Shown: in pieces, positions 34,138-41,582 of the stretch
Numbering within the stretch: position 1 is the stretch's first letter
Layout: every line of letters starts with the position of its first letter
Assembly: GCF_004217445.1 (NCBI RefSeq)
Contig: NZ_SHKX01000012.1
Location: forward strand, 186,001 to 250,000
Length of the DNA: 64,000 nt
Reading direction: 5' to 3'
From: Fluviicoccus keumensis
Lineage (GTDB): Bacteria > Pseudomonadota > Gammaproteobacteria > Pseudomonadales > Moraxellaceae
Position numbers and translations under genes: made by a program
The notes under the pieces: model-generated
What the model saw: the letters and a program-made list of their open reading frames with translations, nothing else
Told to the model about the DNA's origin: nothing
The model's database searches: none

Positions 34138-37100
34138 TTACTCCGGGGTAGCGGCCTTGGATTCAGCATGCTTCTTCATGGCAGCCACGAAGGCTGAAAT
34201 GACGTCTGAGGCTGATTCGGGCTTGGGTTGGTCGGGCAACCAGGTAGCCACGTAGTCGCTGACGGTGCAGGGCGGAATGACCAGCGTGGTTGCACCGACC
34301 ACAGGAACTGCGGTCGGTGCAACCACGGGCTCTTCAACCAGTGCCGGTTCCGCCGCAACTTCGGCAACCACTTCCGCGATGGCAGGTGTGGCGACTTCTG
34401 CTGCTGCCTGCGCTCTTTGGGCGGCAAAGAAAGCGGTGATCACCTCGGCGCCGGTGACCGGAGCCGGCTGGCCCGGCAGGAAGGCGGCGATATATTCACC
34501 AACAGTCCGCCAGGAGCCGATAACCGTTGCGGCTGGAGCGGGAACAGCCGCTTCCTCCACGACAACCGGGGCGGGTCGGAGCGCTTCTTCGGCACGGCGG
34601 GCAGCTTCCTCGGCCTCACGGGCAATCCGTTCGGCTTCGGCCTTGATGGCGGCTTCAGCGGCTTCACGCTCCCGACGACGACGCTCGCGCGGATCGTTGG
34701 CGGCGCGGCGCGGCGCTTCTTCCGGGGAGGCTTCGTCAGCGACAGGCGCGGCAACGGCTACCGGGGTTGCTTCAGCCGGAGCTTCCGCCATGCGGGTGAC
34801 AGAGTTGCGCGAACGTCGCGGCGCAGGGGCCGGAGCGGCTTCCGCTTCAACAGCGGGCGCTTCAGCTACCGTGTCCGGAATAACCGATGCTTCCGCTTCC
34901 ACGACCGGTACGGGGGCAGCCTCGGTGACAACCGGTTCCGGAGCGGTGACTTCGGTCGCCTGTTCGGCGGCGGCTTCGGCGGCAATCAAATCGGCGACGA
35001 TCGGATTGATTGCGGCAACCGGAATGGCTGTCTCGGCCATTGGTGCGTGCAGCGGCGCCATTTCGAGCGCTTCCACGGTATCGGCGACATTTTCACCGTC
35101 GGCTGTCATCAGACCAGCTTCCATCAGCACGCGCGGATCACGCTCACGCGGGCCGCGGTTGTTACGGCGGTTACCGAAACGATCACGGCGGGGGCGGCGT
35201 TGCTGCGGAGCGGTGCTGTCTTCACCGTTGACGCCGGGGATGTTATCCGTCACCGGAGCATCTTCAATAGCGACGGCATCGGCAACCGGGGCTTCAGCCG
35301 CGAATTCCGGACGCGGCTGGCGCGGCTGGCGTTCACGACGATCACGGCCGCCATCGCGGCCTTCGCGCGGCTGGCGCTCACGGCGGTTGTTGTTGCCGGG
35401 CTGGGCAGCGTTTTCGCCGCTCTCAGCAGCAACAACCGGCGCATCAATGACAGCGTCCTGCTGGCGGTCCGCCCGTTCCGGACGTTCCTGGCGCTCGGGA
35501 CGTTCCGCGCGTTGCGGGCGCTCGCTGCGTTCGCCGCGCGGCTGGTCGCCGCCGCCTTGACGTTCACCCCGATCGCCTCGCTCGCCGCGATAACGGTCGC
35601 CACGGTTGCGGCCATTGCGCTCGCGCGGTTGACGCGGTTGTTGGGGCGCGGAGGCTTCGGCCGGTGCCGGAGCGGGTTCTTCGGTCACGGGCTGCAGCTT
35701 GGATTCGACTTCTTCCTGCACGGTCTGGCCGTTGTTGAAGAGGTTGGCGAACCAGGCAAAGAAGCCCTTGCGCGGCCCTGTGGCGCTTTCGGTTTCAGCC
35801 GCTGCTTCGGCAACAGGTTCGGGGGCGCGGGCCGGTGCCGGAGCACGGTCATCACGCGATTTCGGCGCCGGGGCCTGGGTTTCCGGTTGCGCCATCTTGA
35901 CGGCGGCTTCCTGACGACGGGCCGGAGCACGCTCCTCGCGGCGGTTCAGGCCGTTATCTTCATGGGTCGGCTGGAAGGCTTCGACCAGCTGGAAGGAGGC
36001 GGGGGCTTCCGCGCCTTCCTCGATCTGGTCATCGCGGAAGCGCGTGACTTCGTAGTGAGGGGTTTCCAGGTGCGGGTTGGGCAGGATCACCACGCGCACG
36101 CCGCTGCGGCTTTCCAGCGTCGCCAGGGCGACGCGCTTCTCGTTGAGCAGGAAAGCGGCGACGCTGACCGGCACCTGGGCGCGGATTTCAGCACTGCGGT
36201 CCTTGAGTACTTCTTCCTCGATGATGCGCATGATCGACAGGCCCAGCGAACGCACGTCACGGATCACGCCGGTGCCGTTGCAACGGGGGCAGACCAGGCC
36301 GGTCGTCTCTTCCAGCGAGGGGCGCAGGCGCTGGCGCGACAGTTCCAGCAGGCCGAAACGGGAAATGCGGCCGATCTGGATGCGGGCGCGGTCCATGGCC
36401 AGCGAGTCACGCAGCTTGTCTTCCACCATGCGCTGGTGCTTCGGCGGCGTCATGTCGATGAAGTCGATGACGATCAGGCCGCCGATGTCGCGCAGGCGCA
36501 GCTGACGGGCGATTTCCTCGGCTGCTTCCAGGTTGGTGTTGAGCGCGGTTTCCTCGATGTCGCTGCCCTTGGTGGAGCGCGAGGAGTTGATGTCGATCGA
36601 CACCAGCGCTTCGGTCGGGTCGATGACGATGGAACCGCCGGACGGCAGTTTCACTTCGCGCTGGTAGGCGGTTTCGATCTGGCTTTCGATCTGGTAGCGG
36701 TTGAACAGCGGCACCGAGTCCTTGTACAGGCGGATCTTGCTGGCGTAGTGCGGCATCACCTTGCGCACGAACTCCATCGCCTGGTTGAAGGCGGGTTCGC
36801 TGTCGATCAGCACTTCGTTGATGTCGTCGCGCAGGTAGTCGCGGATGGCGCGGATGATGACGTTCGATTCCTGATAGATCAGGAATGGCGAAGCCTTGCC
36901 GGTGGCGGCTTCGTTGATCGACTTCCACAGCGACAGCAGGTAGTCGAGGTCCCACTGCAGTTCCTCGGGCGAACGGCCCAGACCGGCGGTGCGGACAATG
37001 ACGCCCATGTCGTTGGGGACATTGATCGAGTTCAGCGCTTCCTTCAGTTCCTCGCGCTCCTCGCCTTCAATGCGGCGGGAAATGCCGCCGGCGCGCGGGT

Positions 37101-37497
37101 TGTTCGGCATCAGCACCAGATAGCGGCCGGCCAGCGAGATGAAGGTGGAAAGGGCGGCGCCCTTGTTGCCGCGCTCTTCCTTCTCGACCTGGAGGATGAT
37201 TTCCTGGCCTTCCTGGATGGCTTCGCGGATGGTGACGCGACCGACATCGCGGGGATTCTTGTTGAAGTACTCGCGGGCGATTTCCTTCAGCGGCAGGAAG
37301 CCGTGGCGGTCGGCGCCGAAATCGACAAAAGCGGCTTCAAGGCTGGGTTCGACGCGGGTGACGCGACCCTTGTAGATGTTGGCTTTTTTCTGGGCGCGGG
37401 CGTGGTGTTCAAGGTCAAAATCGTAGAGGCGTTGACCATCGACGAGTGCGACGCGGGTTTCTTCGGAATGCGTCGCATTAATGAGCATGCGTTTCAT
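34138..37497 (-). CDS. rne: Ribonuclease E
   Basis: A 1119-residue RNase E. The catalytic half has an S1 domain (about 35-120), a 5' sensor region, and the Mg2+-binding DNase I-like motif with Asp302 (SIDINSSRSTKG) and Asp345 (VIDFIDMT). The zinc-link CPRCNGTG is at 403-410. After about residue 530 the protein is low in complexity: Arg-rich stretches rich in ERNGRNRGDRYR-type sequence, likely RNA-binding, and long Ala/Glu/Pro/Val tracts. The tail carries two copies of a 30-residue motif. It initiates mRNA decay and rRNA/tRNA processing and scaffolds the degradosome. The start MKRMLINATH at 37497 matches E. coli; its ribosome binding site is folded into a hairpin. Confidence 0.96.
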   Translation of the reverse strand: MKRMLINATHSEETRVALVDGQRLYDFDLEHHARAQKKANIYKGRVTRVEPSLEAAFVDFGADRHGFLPLKEIAREYFNKNPRDVGRVTIREAIQEGQEIILQVEKEERGNKGAALSTFISLAGRYLVLMPNNPRAGGISRRIEGEEREELKEALNSINVPNDMGVIVRTAGLGRSPEELQWDLDYLLSLWKSINEAATGKASPFLIYQESNVIIRAIRDYLRDDINEVLIDSEPAFNQAMEFVRKVMPHYASKIRLYKDSVPLFNRYQIESQIETAYQREVKLPSGGSIVIDPTEALVSIDINSSRSTKGSDIEETALNTNLEAAEEIARQLRLRDIGGLIVIDFIDMTPPKHQRMVEDKLRDSLAMDRARIQIGRISRFGLLELSRQRLRPSLEETTGLVCPRCNGTGVIRDVRSLGLSIMRIIEEEVLKDRSAEIRAQVPVSVAAFLLNEKRVALATLESRSGVRVVILPNPHLETPHYEVTRFRDDQIEEGAEAPASFQLVEAFQPTHEDNGLNRREERAPARRQEAAVKMAQPETQAPAPKSRDDRAPAPARAPEPVAEAAAETESATGPRKGFFAWFANLFNNGQTVQEEVESKLQPVTEEPAPAPAEASAPQQPRQPRERNGRNRGDRYRGERGDRGERQGGGDQPRGERSERPQRAERPERQERPERADRQQDAVIDAPVVAAESGENAAQPGNNNRRERQPREGRDGGRDRRERQPRQPRPEFAAEAPVADAVAIEDAPVTDNIPGVNGEDSTAPQQRRPRRDRFGNRRNNRGPRERDPRVLMEAGLMTADGENVADTVEALEMAPLHAPMAETAIPVAAINPIVADLIAAEAAAEQATEVTAPEPVVTEAAPVPVVEAEASVIPDTVAEAPAVEAEAAPAPAPRRSRNSVTRMAEAPAEATPVAVAAPVADEASPEEAPRRAANDPRERRRREREAAEAAIKAEAERIAREAEEAARRAEEALRPAPVVVEEAAVPAPAATVIGSWRTVGEYIAAFLPGQPAPVTGAEVITAFFAAQRAQAAAEVATPAIAEVVAEVAAEPALVEEPVVAPTAVPVVGATTLVIPPCTVSDYVATWLPDQPKPESASDVISAFVAAMKKHAESKAATPE
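34177..34266 (-). repeat. C-terminal 30-residue motif of RNase E, copy 2
   Basis: Encodes residues 1078-1107, of the form TVSDYVATWLPDQPKP...DVISAFVAAM. It matches copy 1 at 15 of 30 positions, with the core TVxxYxAxxLPxQPxP and a VIxAFxAA end. It is the last structured-looking segment of the tail and probably a partner-binding site. Confidence 0.75.
34417..34506 (-). repeat. C-terminal 30-residue motif of RNase E, copy 1
   Basis: Encodes residues 998-1027, of the form TVGEYIAAFLPGQPAP...EVITAFFAAQ. It is separated from copy 2 by about 50 residues of Ala/Val/Glu-rich linker. Confidence 0.75.
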
Positions 37498-37506
37498 TTG
37501 GTACGT

Positions 37507-37524
37507 TGTCACCTGAAAGTGACA
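37507..37524 (-). promoter_or_regulatory. Hairpin overlapping the rne ribosome binding site
   Basis: In the rne transcript, TGTCAC and GTGACA pair as a 6-bp stem with a 6-nt loop, ending 9 nt before the start codon. The only Shine-Dalgarno-like sequence, AGGTGA, spans the loop and 3' arm. Its availability would depend on opening or cleavage of the hairpin. Confidence 0.5.
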
Positions 37525-37579
37525 CACGCGCGGGGCAGGGGTCAACGAGCCGAATTCGGCATCGGCAAACGGACTTCTG

Positions 37580-37614
37580 GTCCGGCCGGAATGACTTGTC
37601 AACAGCGGCCGGAC
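37580..37614 (-). promoter_or_regulatory. Stem-loop in the rne leader
   Basis: GTCCGGCCG (37580-37588) and CGGCCGGAC (37606-37614) are perfect 9-bp arms around a 17-nt loop, 83 bp or more upstream of the rne start. In E. coli a leader stem-loop is recognised by RNase E itself; this is a positional analogue only. Confidence 0.45.
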
Positions 37615-37803
37615 TCTTTCTGGGAGTTCCGGCACATGAAAATCGCTTCAGCAATTTTCCGAAAAATTCGTTTCCCGCAGCCCACGGCGCCTGTGCCGGT
37701 GGATAATTAAGCGGCCTTGGCCGCCACACAGTATTTTGTTACGAGCGTTCCAGGATTCACGGTTATCAACTGGAAAAGCCCGTACAAGCAATCAGTTTGC
37801 CTA

Positions 37804-37809
37804 TATAAT
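37804..37809 (+). promoter_or_regulatory. Candidate -10 element for rluC
   Basis: A perfect TATAAT lies 114 bp before the rluC start. The best -35 match at 17 bp is poor (CGTACA), so the promoter call is tentative; if correct, rluC has a leader of about 107 nt. Confidence 0.35.
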
Positions 37810-37923
37810 CCGCTCGCCATCAGTTACCCTCACCGCTTTATGGTGCGGGCCGTTTATCGGGTAACGCGAGAGGCCGGCAATTCCCGAATATATCAGACTC
37901 CTTTCGGAACGCACACTCTTTTT

Positions 37924-38886
37924 ATGAATCAAACCGATACTTCTTCAGCAGTCCGTTTCATTACCGTCAAGGACGGCGAAGAAGGGCAACGCATTGATAA
38001 TTTTTTGATCACCGCCCTGAAAGGTTTGCCCCGGACGATGGTTTACCGCATCGTCCGCAAGGGTGAGGTGCGGGTGAACAAGGGACGCATCAAGGCCGAT
38101 TACCGCATTCAGGCGGGCGATGTCATCCGCGTGCCGCCGATGCGGCTGCCGGAAGCCCCTGCCGTGGCCGCGCCCAGCCCGCATCTGGCGCAATTCCTGC
38201 GCGGGCGCATTCTCCACCACCAGGATGGCCTGATCGTGGTTGACAAGCCCGCAGGTCTGGCGGTGCATGGCGGCAGCAACCTGCCGTTCGGTCTGATCGA
38301 GGCGATGCGGGTGCTGTTTCCCGAAAAGGATTTCCTGGAGCTGGTACACCGCATTGACCGGGACACCTCGGGCTTGCTGATGGTGGCCGAAAAGCGCAGC
38401 GTGCTGCGCGAACTGCACGAGCAATTACGGCAGGGCCGCATGCGCAAGACCTATGTCGCGCTGCTGGCCGGGCAATTGAAAGGCGGGCAGCACAAGGTGA
38501 CCGCGCCCTTGTTCAAGACCAACCTGCCGAACGGCGAACGCATCGTGCGCGTCAATAATGAAGAAGGCAAACCGTCGGAAACGGTCTTCCGGGTGATCGA
38601 GCGTTTCGAGCACGCCACGCTGGTCGAGGCCTCGCCGCTGACCGGGCGCACCCACCAGATCCGGGTACATGCCCAGTTTCTGGGGCATCCCATCCTGGGT
38701 GACGAAAAATACGGTAATGATGAAGCCGGCAAGGCGGCGCGCGCCTGGGGACTGAACCGGTTGTTCCTGCACGCGCGTGACCTGACGTTGAAAATGCCCG
38801 ACAAACCGGAGCCGCTGAAATTCACCTGTCCGCTGGCTCCGGAATTGCAAGCCGTGGTGGAGTACCTGCGCCGTGCCAAGTCCTGA
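37924..38886 (+). CDS. rluC: 23S rRNA pseudouridine synthase RluC
   Basis: A 320-residue RluA-family synthase. An N-terminal S4 RNA-binding domain (about 18-78) is followed by the catalytic motif HRIDRDTSGLL with the essential Asp, and the later GRTHQIRVHAQFLGHPILGDEKYG block. In E. coli RluC modifies U955, U2504 and U2580 in 23S rRNA. The ATG at 37924 is used because the longer open frame crosses the promoter region. Divergent placement from rne and a HAD gene immediately after match the conserved gammaproteobacterial order. Confidence 0.94.
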   Translation: MNQTDTSSAVRFITVKDGEEGQRIDNFLITALKGLPRTMVYRIVRKGEVRVNKGRIKADYRIQAGDVIRVPPMRLPEAPAVAAPSPHLAQFLRGRILHHQDGLIVVDKPAGLAVHGGSNLPFGLIEAMRVLFPEKDFLELVHRIDRDTSGLLMVAEKRSVLRELHEQLRQGRMRKTYVALLAGQLKGGQHKVTAPLFKTNLPNGERIVRVNNEEGKPSETVFRVIERFEHATLVEASPLTGRTHQIRVHAQFLGHPILGDEKYGNDEAGKAARAWGLNRLFLHARDLTLKMPDKPEPLKFTCPLAPELQAVVEYLRRAKS

Positions 38887-39520
38887 GCTGATCATTTTCG
38901 ACTGGGACGGCACGCTGATGGATTCGGCGGCGCATATCGTCGACAGCCTGCAACAGGCGGCGGTTGACCTGCTGCAGCCGGTTCCGGCGGCGGACGATTG
39001 CCGCCATATCATCGGCCTGGCCTTGCCCATCGCTATTCAGCAGTTGTTTCCTCATGCCGACGACGATGTCCGCGAACTGCTGCGTCAGCGCTATGCCTGG
39101 CATTACGTCGCGGGCAGTGAAGAGAAAAGCGGCCTGTTTCCCGGGGCGCTGGAGTTGCTGGAATCGCTGCTGAACCAAAACCGGCTGCTGGCCGTGGCCA
39201 CCGGCAAGACCCGCATCGGGCTCGACCGCGTGTTGGCGCAAACCGGGTTGGCCGATCATTTCGTCATTACCCGCTGCGCCGACGAGAGCGCTTCCAAGCC
39301 GGATCCGCTGATGCTCAGCCAGATTCTGGCCCATACCGGCAAGCGCATTGATCAGGCGGTGATGATTGGCGATACCTCCTATGACCTGGCGATGGCCAAG
39401 GCGCTGGCAATGCCGCGAATCGGCGTCAGCTACGGGGCGCATGCGGTGGAATTGCTGCTCCCTCACGAGCCGTTAGTCATCGTCGACCATGTATCGGAAC
39501 TGTACAACAATCTGTCCTGA
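38873..39520 (+). CDS. HAD-superfamily phosphatase, subfamily IA (Gph-like)
   Basis: A 215-residue hydrolase with the four HAD motifs: DWDGTLMDS at about 9-17 (nucleophile Asp), the TGKTR motif, a Lys in SKPDP and the acidic GDTSYDLAM. The helical cap between motifs I and II fits phosphoglycolate phosphatase-like enzymes. The start is a GTG at 38873, 14 nt inside rluC. The natural substrate cannot be deduced. The same gene follows rluC in many proteobacteria. Confidence 0.9.
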   Translation: MPSPELIIFDWDGTLMDSAAHIVDSLQQAAVDLLQPVPAADDCRHIIGLALPIAIQQLFPHADDDVRELLRQRYAWHYVAGSEEKSGLFPGALELLESLLNQNRLLAVATGKTRIGLDRVLAQTGLADHFVITRCADESASKPDPLMLSQILAHTGKRIDQAVMIGDTSYDLAMAKALAMPRIGVSYGAHAVELLLPHEPLVIVDHVSELYNNLS

Positions 39521-39588
39521 TACCTTGAAATTCCCCCACAGGGGCCGTATCAAGCATAAGCAATTAATAACCGGAAGTGAGTAATACC

Positions 39589-40557
39589 ATGAGTGAGTGG
39601 CCGTCACCCCCGAAAGCAGGTAAGGAATGGGAAATTCTGGAAAAGGCCGTCATGGCTTCAGTGGAAGAACAGAAGCGCGCGCGCCGCTGGGGCATATTCT
39701 TCAAGCTGGTGACGCTGTTGTATGTCCTGATCTTCCTGTCACTGATTTTCTCCTCCGGCTCCCGTCATGGCGGCTCGAAGGTGGAAGGGGCGGTTGATCA
39801 CACCGCGGTTGTCGAGATTCGCGGTGAAATCGCGGATGGCGCTGACGCCAATGCCGATGACATTATTGACGGCTTGCGGGAAGCCTTCGAGGCCAAGCAC
39901 AGCAAGGCCATTATTCTCAGCATCAACAGCCCGGGCGGCAGTCCGGTGCAATCCGCCTATGTATATGATGAAATCCGCAAGCTGCAGGCCGAACACAAGA
40001 ACAAGAAGGTTTATGCCGTGATTTCCGATCTGGGGGCGTCCGGCGCCTATTACATTGCGGCCGCAGCCGATCAGATTTATGTCAGTCCGGCCAGTCTGGT
40101 TGGCTCGATCGGCGTGATCATGCCAGGCGTCGGTGTACAAGGGTTGCTGCAAAAAGTCGGGGTGGAAGACCGTACCATGACCGCCGGTCAGCATAAGGCC
40201 ATCATGAACCCGATGGCTCCGGTCAGCCCGGAAGAAAAGGCTCACGTGCAGAAGATGCTGAACACCATCCACCAGCAGTTCATCAGTGCGGTGAAGCAGG
40301 GGCGCGGTCAGCGTCTGAAAGAAACTCCCGATATGTTCTCGGGTCTGTTCTGGACCGGTCAGCAAGCGGTTGAAATGGGACTGGCCGATGGTTTTGGCTC
40401 GGTGAAAAGCGTGGCCAAGCAGGCTGGCGCGGAAGAACTGGTGGACTACACCGCGGAAAAGAGTCCGATGGACAGCCTGATCCGCAAGCTGGGCGCCAGC
40501 ATGGGCGAGTCCATCGCCGCCAAACTGGACCTGGGTGGCGGCTTGCAGTTGCGCTGA
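39589..40557 (+). CDS. sppA: Signal peptide peptidase SppA, short (67K-independent) S49 type
   Basis: A 322-residue S49 protease with one N-terminal transmembrane helix (about 38-55) and a periplasmic catalytic domain. The nucleophile Ser is in LGASGAYYIAAAAD and the Lys is in MTAGQHKAIMNP, with the oxyanion strand SINSPGGSP upstream. Being about half the length of E. coli SppA, it should assemble as an octamer. It degrades cleaved signal peptides in the membrane. The ATG at 39589 follows GGAAGTGAG; a GTG at 39577 is also open. Confidence 0.93.
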   Translation: MSEWPSPPKAGKEWEILEKAVMASVEEQKRARRWGIFFKLVTLLYVLIFLSLIFSSGSRHGGSKVEGAVDHTAVVEIRGEIADGADANADDIIDGLREAFEAKHSKAIILSINSPGGSPVQSAYVYDEIRKLQAEHKNKKVYAVISDLGASGAYYIAAAADQIYVSPASLVGSIGVIMPGVGVQGLLQKVGVEDRTMTAGQHKAIMNPMAPVSPEEKAHVQKMLNTIHQQFISAVKQGRGQRLKETPDMFSGLFWTGQQAVEMGLADGFGSVKSVAKQAGAEELVDYTAEKSPMDSLIRKLGASMGESIAAKLDLGGGLQLR

Positions 40558-40575
40558 ACAACAGGTTTGGCAGGG

Positions 40576-40612
40576 TCAAAAAACCGGAGGCACGCAGCCT
40601 CCGGTTTTTTTA
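40576..40612. terminator. Bidirectional terminator between sppA and yceF
   Basis: AAAAAACCGGAGGC (40578-40591) and GCCTCCGGTTTTTT (40597-40610) are perfect 14-bp arms around ACGCA, lying between convergent genes. Confidence 0.93.
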
Positions 40613-40621
40613 TGCCTGTTA

Positions 40622-41203
40622 TCAGGGCAACATCCAGCCTTCCGCGAGCAGAAACTGAGTCAGTGTAATCAGCGGCAGGCCGATCAGACTGGTGGGGTCA
40701 TCGCTGACAATACGGCTGAACAGGGCGATACCCAGCCCTTCCGCCTTGAAGCTGCCGGCGCAGTCCAGCGGCTGTTCCCGATCAACATAGCGTTCGGCAC
40801 ACGCTTCGCTCAACGACCGGAAAGTCACGGTAGTGGTATTGACGGCAGTCCGGCAATGTCCGGTCCGCGTATTGAGCAAGCACAGCCCCGTATGAAATTC
40901 GATACTGCGGCCGCTGAAACGTAACAGCTGCCCGATGGCTCGATCGCGGCTTCCGGGTTTGCCGATAATGTCCAGATCACAACCCGCCGTCTGGTCTGAA
41001 CCGATAATCAGATGATCCGTATAGGCTGTCGCCAGAGCGCGGGCCTTGGCCTCCGCCAGCCGTAAGGCCACGTCATGCGGGGATTCGCCCGGCAGCGGAG
41101 TCTCTTCCACCTCGGGCTGAACCTGAATAAACTCAAGGGAAAGTCGCTGCAGCAATTCCGCGCGATAGCGGGATGTCGAGGCCAATACCAGGGCGGGCGT
41201 CAT
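40622..41203 (-). CDS. yceF: Maf-type nucleotide pyrophosphatase, YceF subgroup (7-methyl-GTP)
   Basis: A 193-residue Maf/HAM1-fold protein. It has LASTSRYRAELL at the start, the GSDQTAGCD metal-site block and the DCAGSFKAEGLGIALF block that marks the YceF subgroup. E. coli YceF hydrolyses m7GTP and is thought to clear modified nucleotides. It is usually beside yceD-rpmF-plsX; here it shares a start with a gamma-glutamylcyclotransferase gene instead. An AGGA precedes its ATG. Confidence 0.92.
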   Translation of the reverse strand: MTPALVLASTSRYRAELLQRLSLEFIQVQPEVEETPLPGESPHDVALRLAEAKARALATAYTDHLIIGSDQTAGCDLDIIGKPGSRDRAIGQLLRFSGRSIEFHTGLCLLNTRTGHCRTAVNTTTVTFRSLSEACAERYVDREQPLDCAGSFKAEGLGIALFSRIVSDDPTSLIGLPLITLTQFLLAEGWMLP

Positions 41204-41582
41204 GGAAAATTCATTCCTGTTTGTCTACGGCAGTTTGCGTCCGGAAGCCGGACATATCATGGGTGCGCGGCTGGCCTCGCAGGCCCATTGGCTGGGTCAG
41301 GCGCAGGTGCGCGGAGACTTGTACCGGGTGAGTTGGTATCCGGCGCTGGTTTCGGGCGAGGGCCTGGTGGTAGGTGATGTTTACGGCATTCCAGAACGCT
41401 TGTGGCCGGAGCTGGATCATTTCGAGGAGGCTGACCGGGCTGATCCGGAATACAGGCGACTGGTCAGCCCGGTGCAACTGGCGTCCGGATTATGGCTGGA
41501 TGCCTGGGTCTACTGGTACGCCAGGCCCGTTAAGGGCCTGGCCCGGATCAGTGGTGGAGACTGGCTGAACGCGCCACCTTGA
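41202..41582 (+). CDS. Gamma-glutamylcyclotransferase (AIG2-like) family protein
   Basis: A 126-residue protein with the family's YGSLRPE loop near the N-terminus (residues 9-15) and the conserved acidic LDHFEEAD segment holding the catalytic Glu. Members release 5-oxoproline from gamma-glutamyl groups. Its ATG overlaps the yceF start codon on the other strand (CATG at 41201-41204), and its last 35 bp overlap the prc 3' end. The specific substrate is unknown. Confidence 0.9.
   Translation: MENSFLFVYGSLRPEAGHIMGARLASQAHWLGQAQVRGDLYRVSWYPALVSGEGLVVGDVYGIPERLWPELDHFEEADRADPEYRRLVSPVQLASGLWLDAWVYWYARPVKGLARISGGDWLNAPP

Larger units (their letters stand above)
37498..37923. other. Divergent leader/promoter region between rne and rluC
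   Basis: A 426-bp gap without a gene. On the rne side it holds a hairpin over the ribosome binding site (37507-37524), a GCCGAATTCGGC palindrome (37549-37560) and a 9-bp stem at 37580-37614. On the rluC side it has a TATAAT at 37804-37809. The length and structure resemble the long rne leader used for autoregulation in E. coli. Confidence 0.6.

Noticed and set aside
34228..37710. A 1160-codon open frame on the plus strand across the rne gene
   Set aside because: It is antisense to RNase E, whose sequence is unmistakable. The frame is open because of the GC-rich, Ala/Glu/Arg-rich rne coding sequence; its product is low-complexity Gly/Arg/Phe text without a domain or ribosome binding site.
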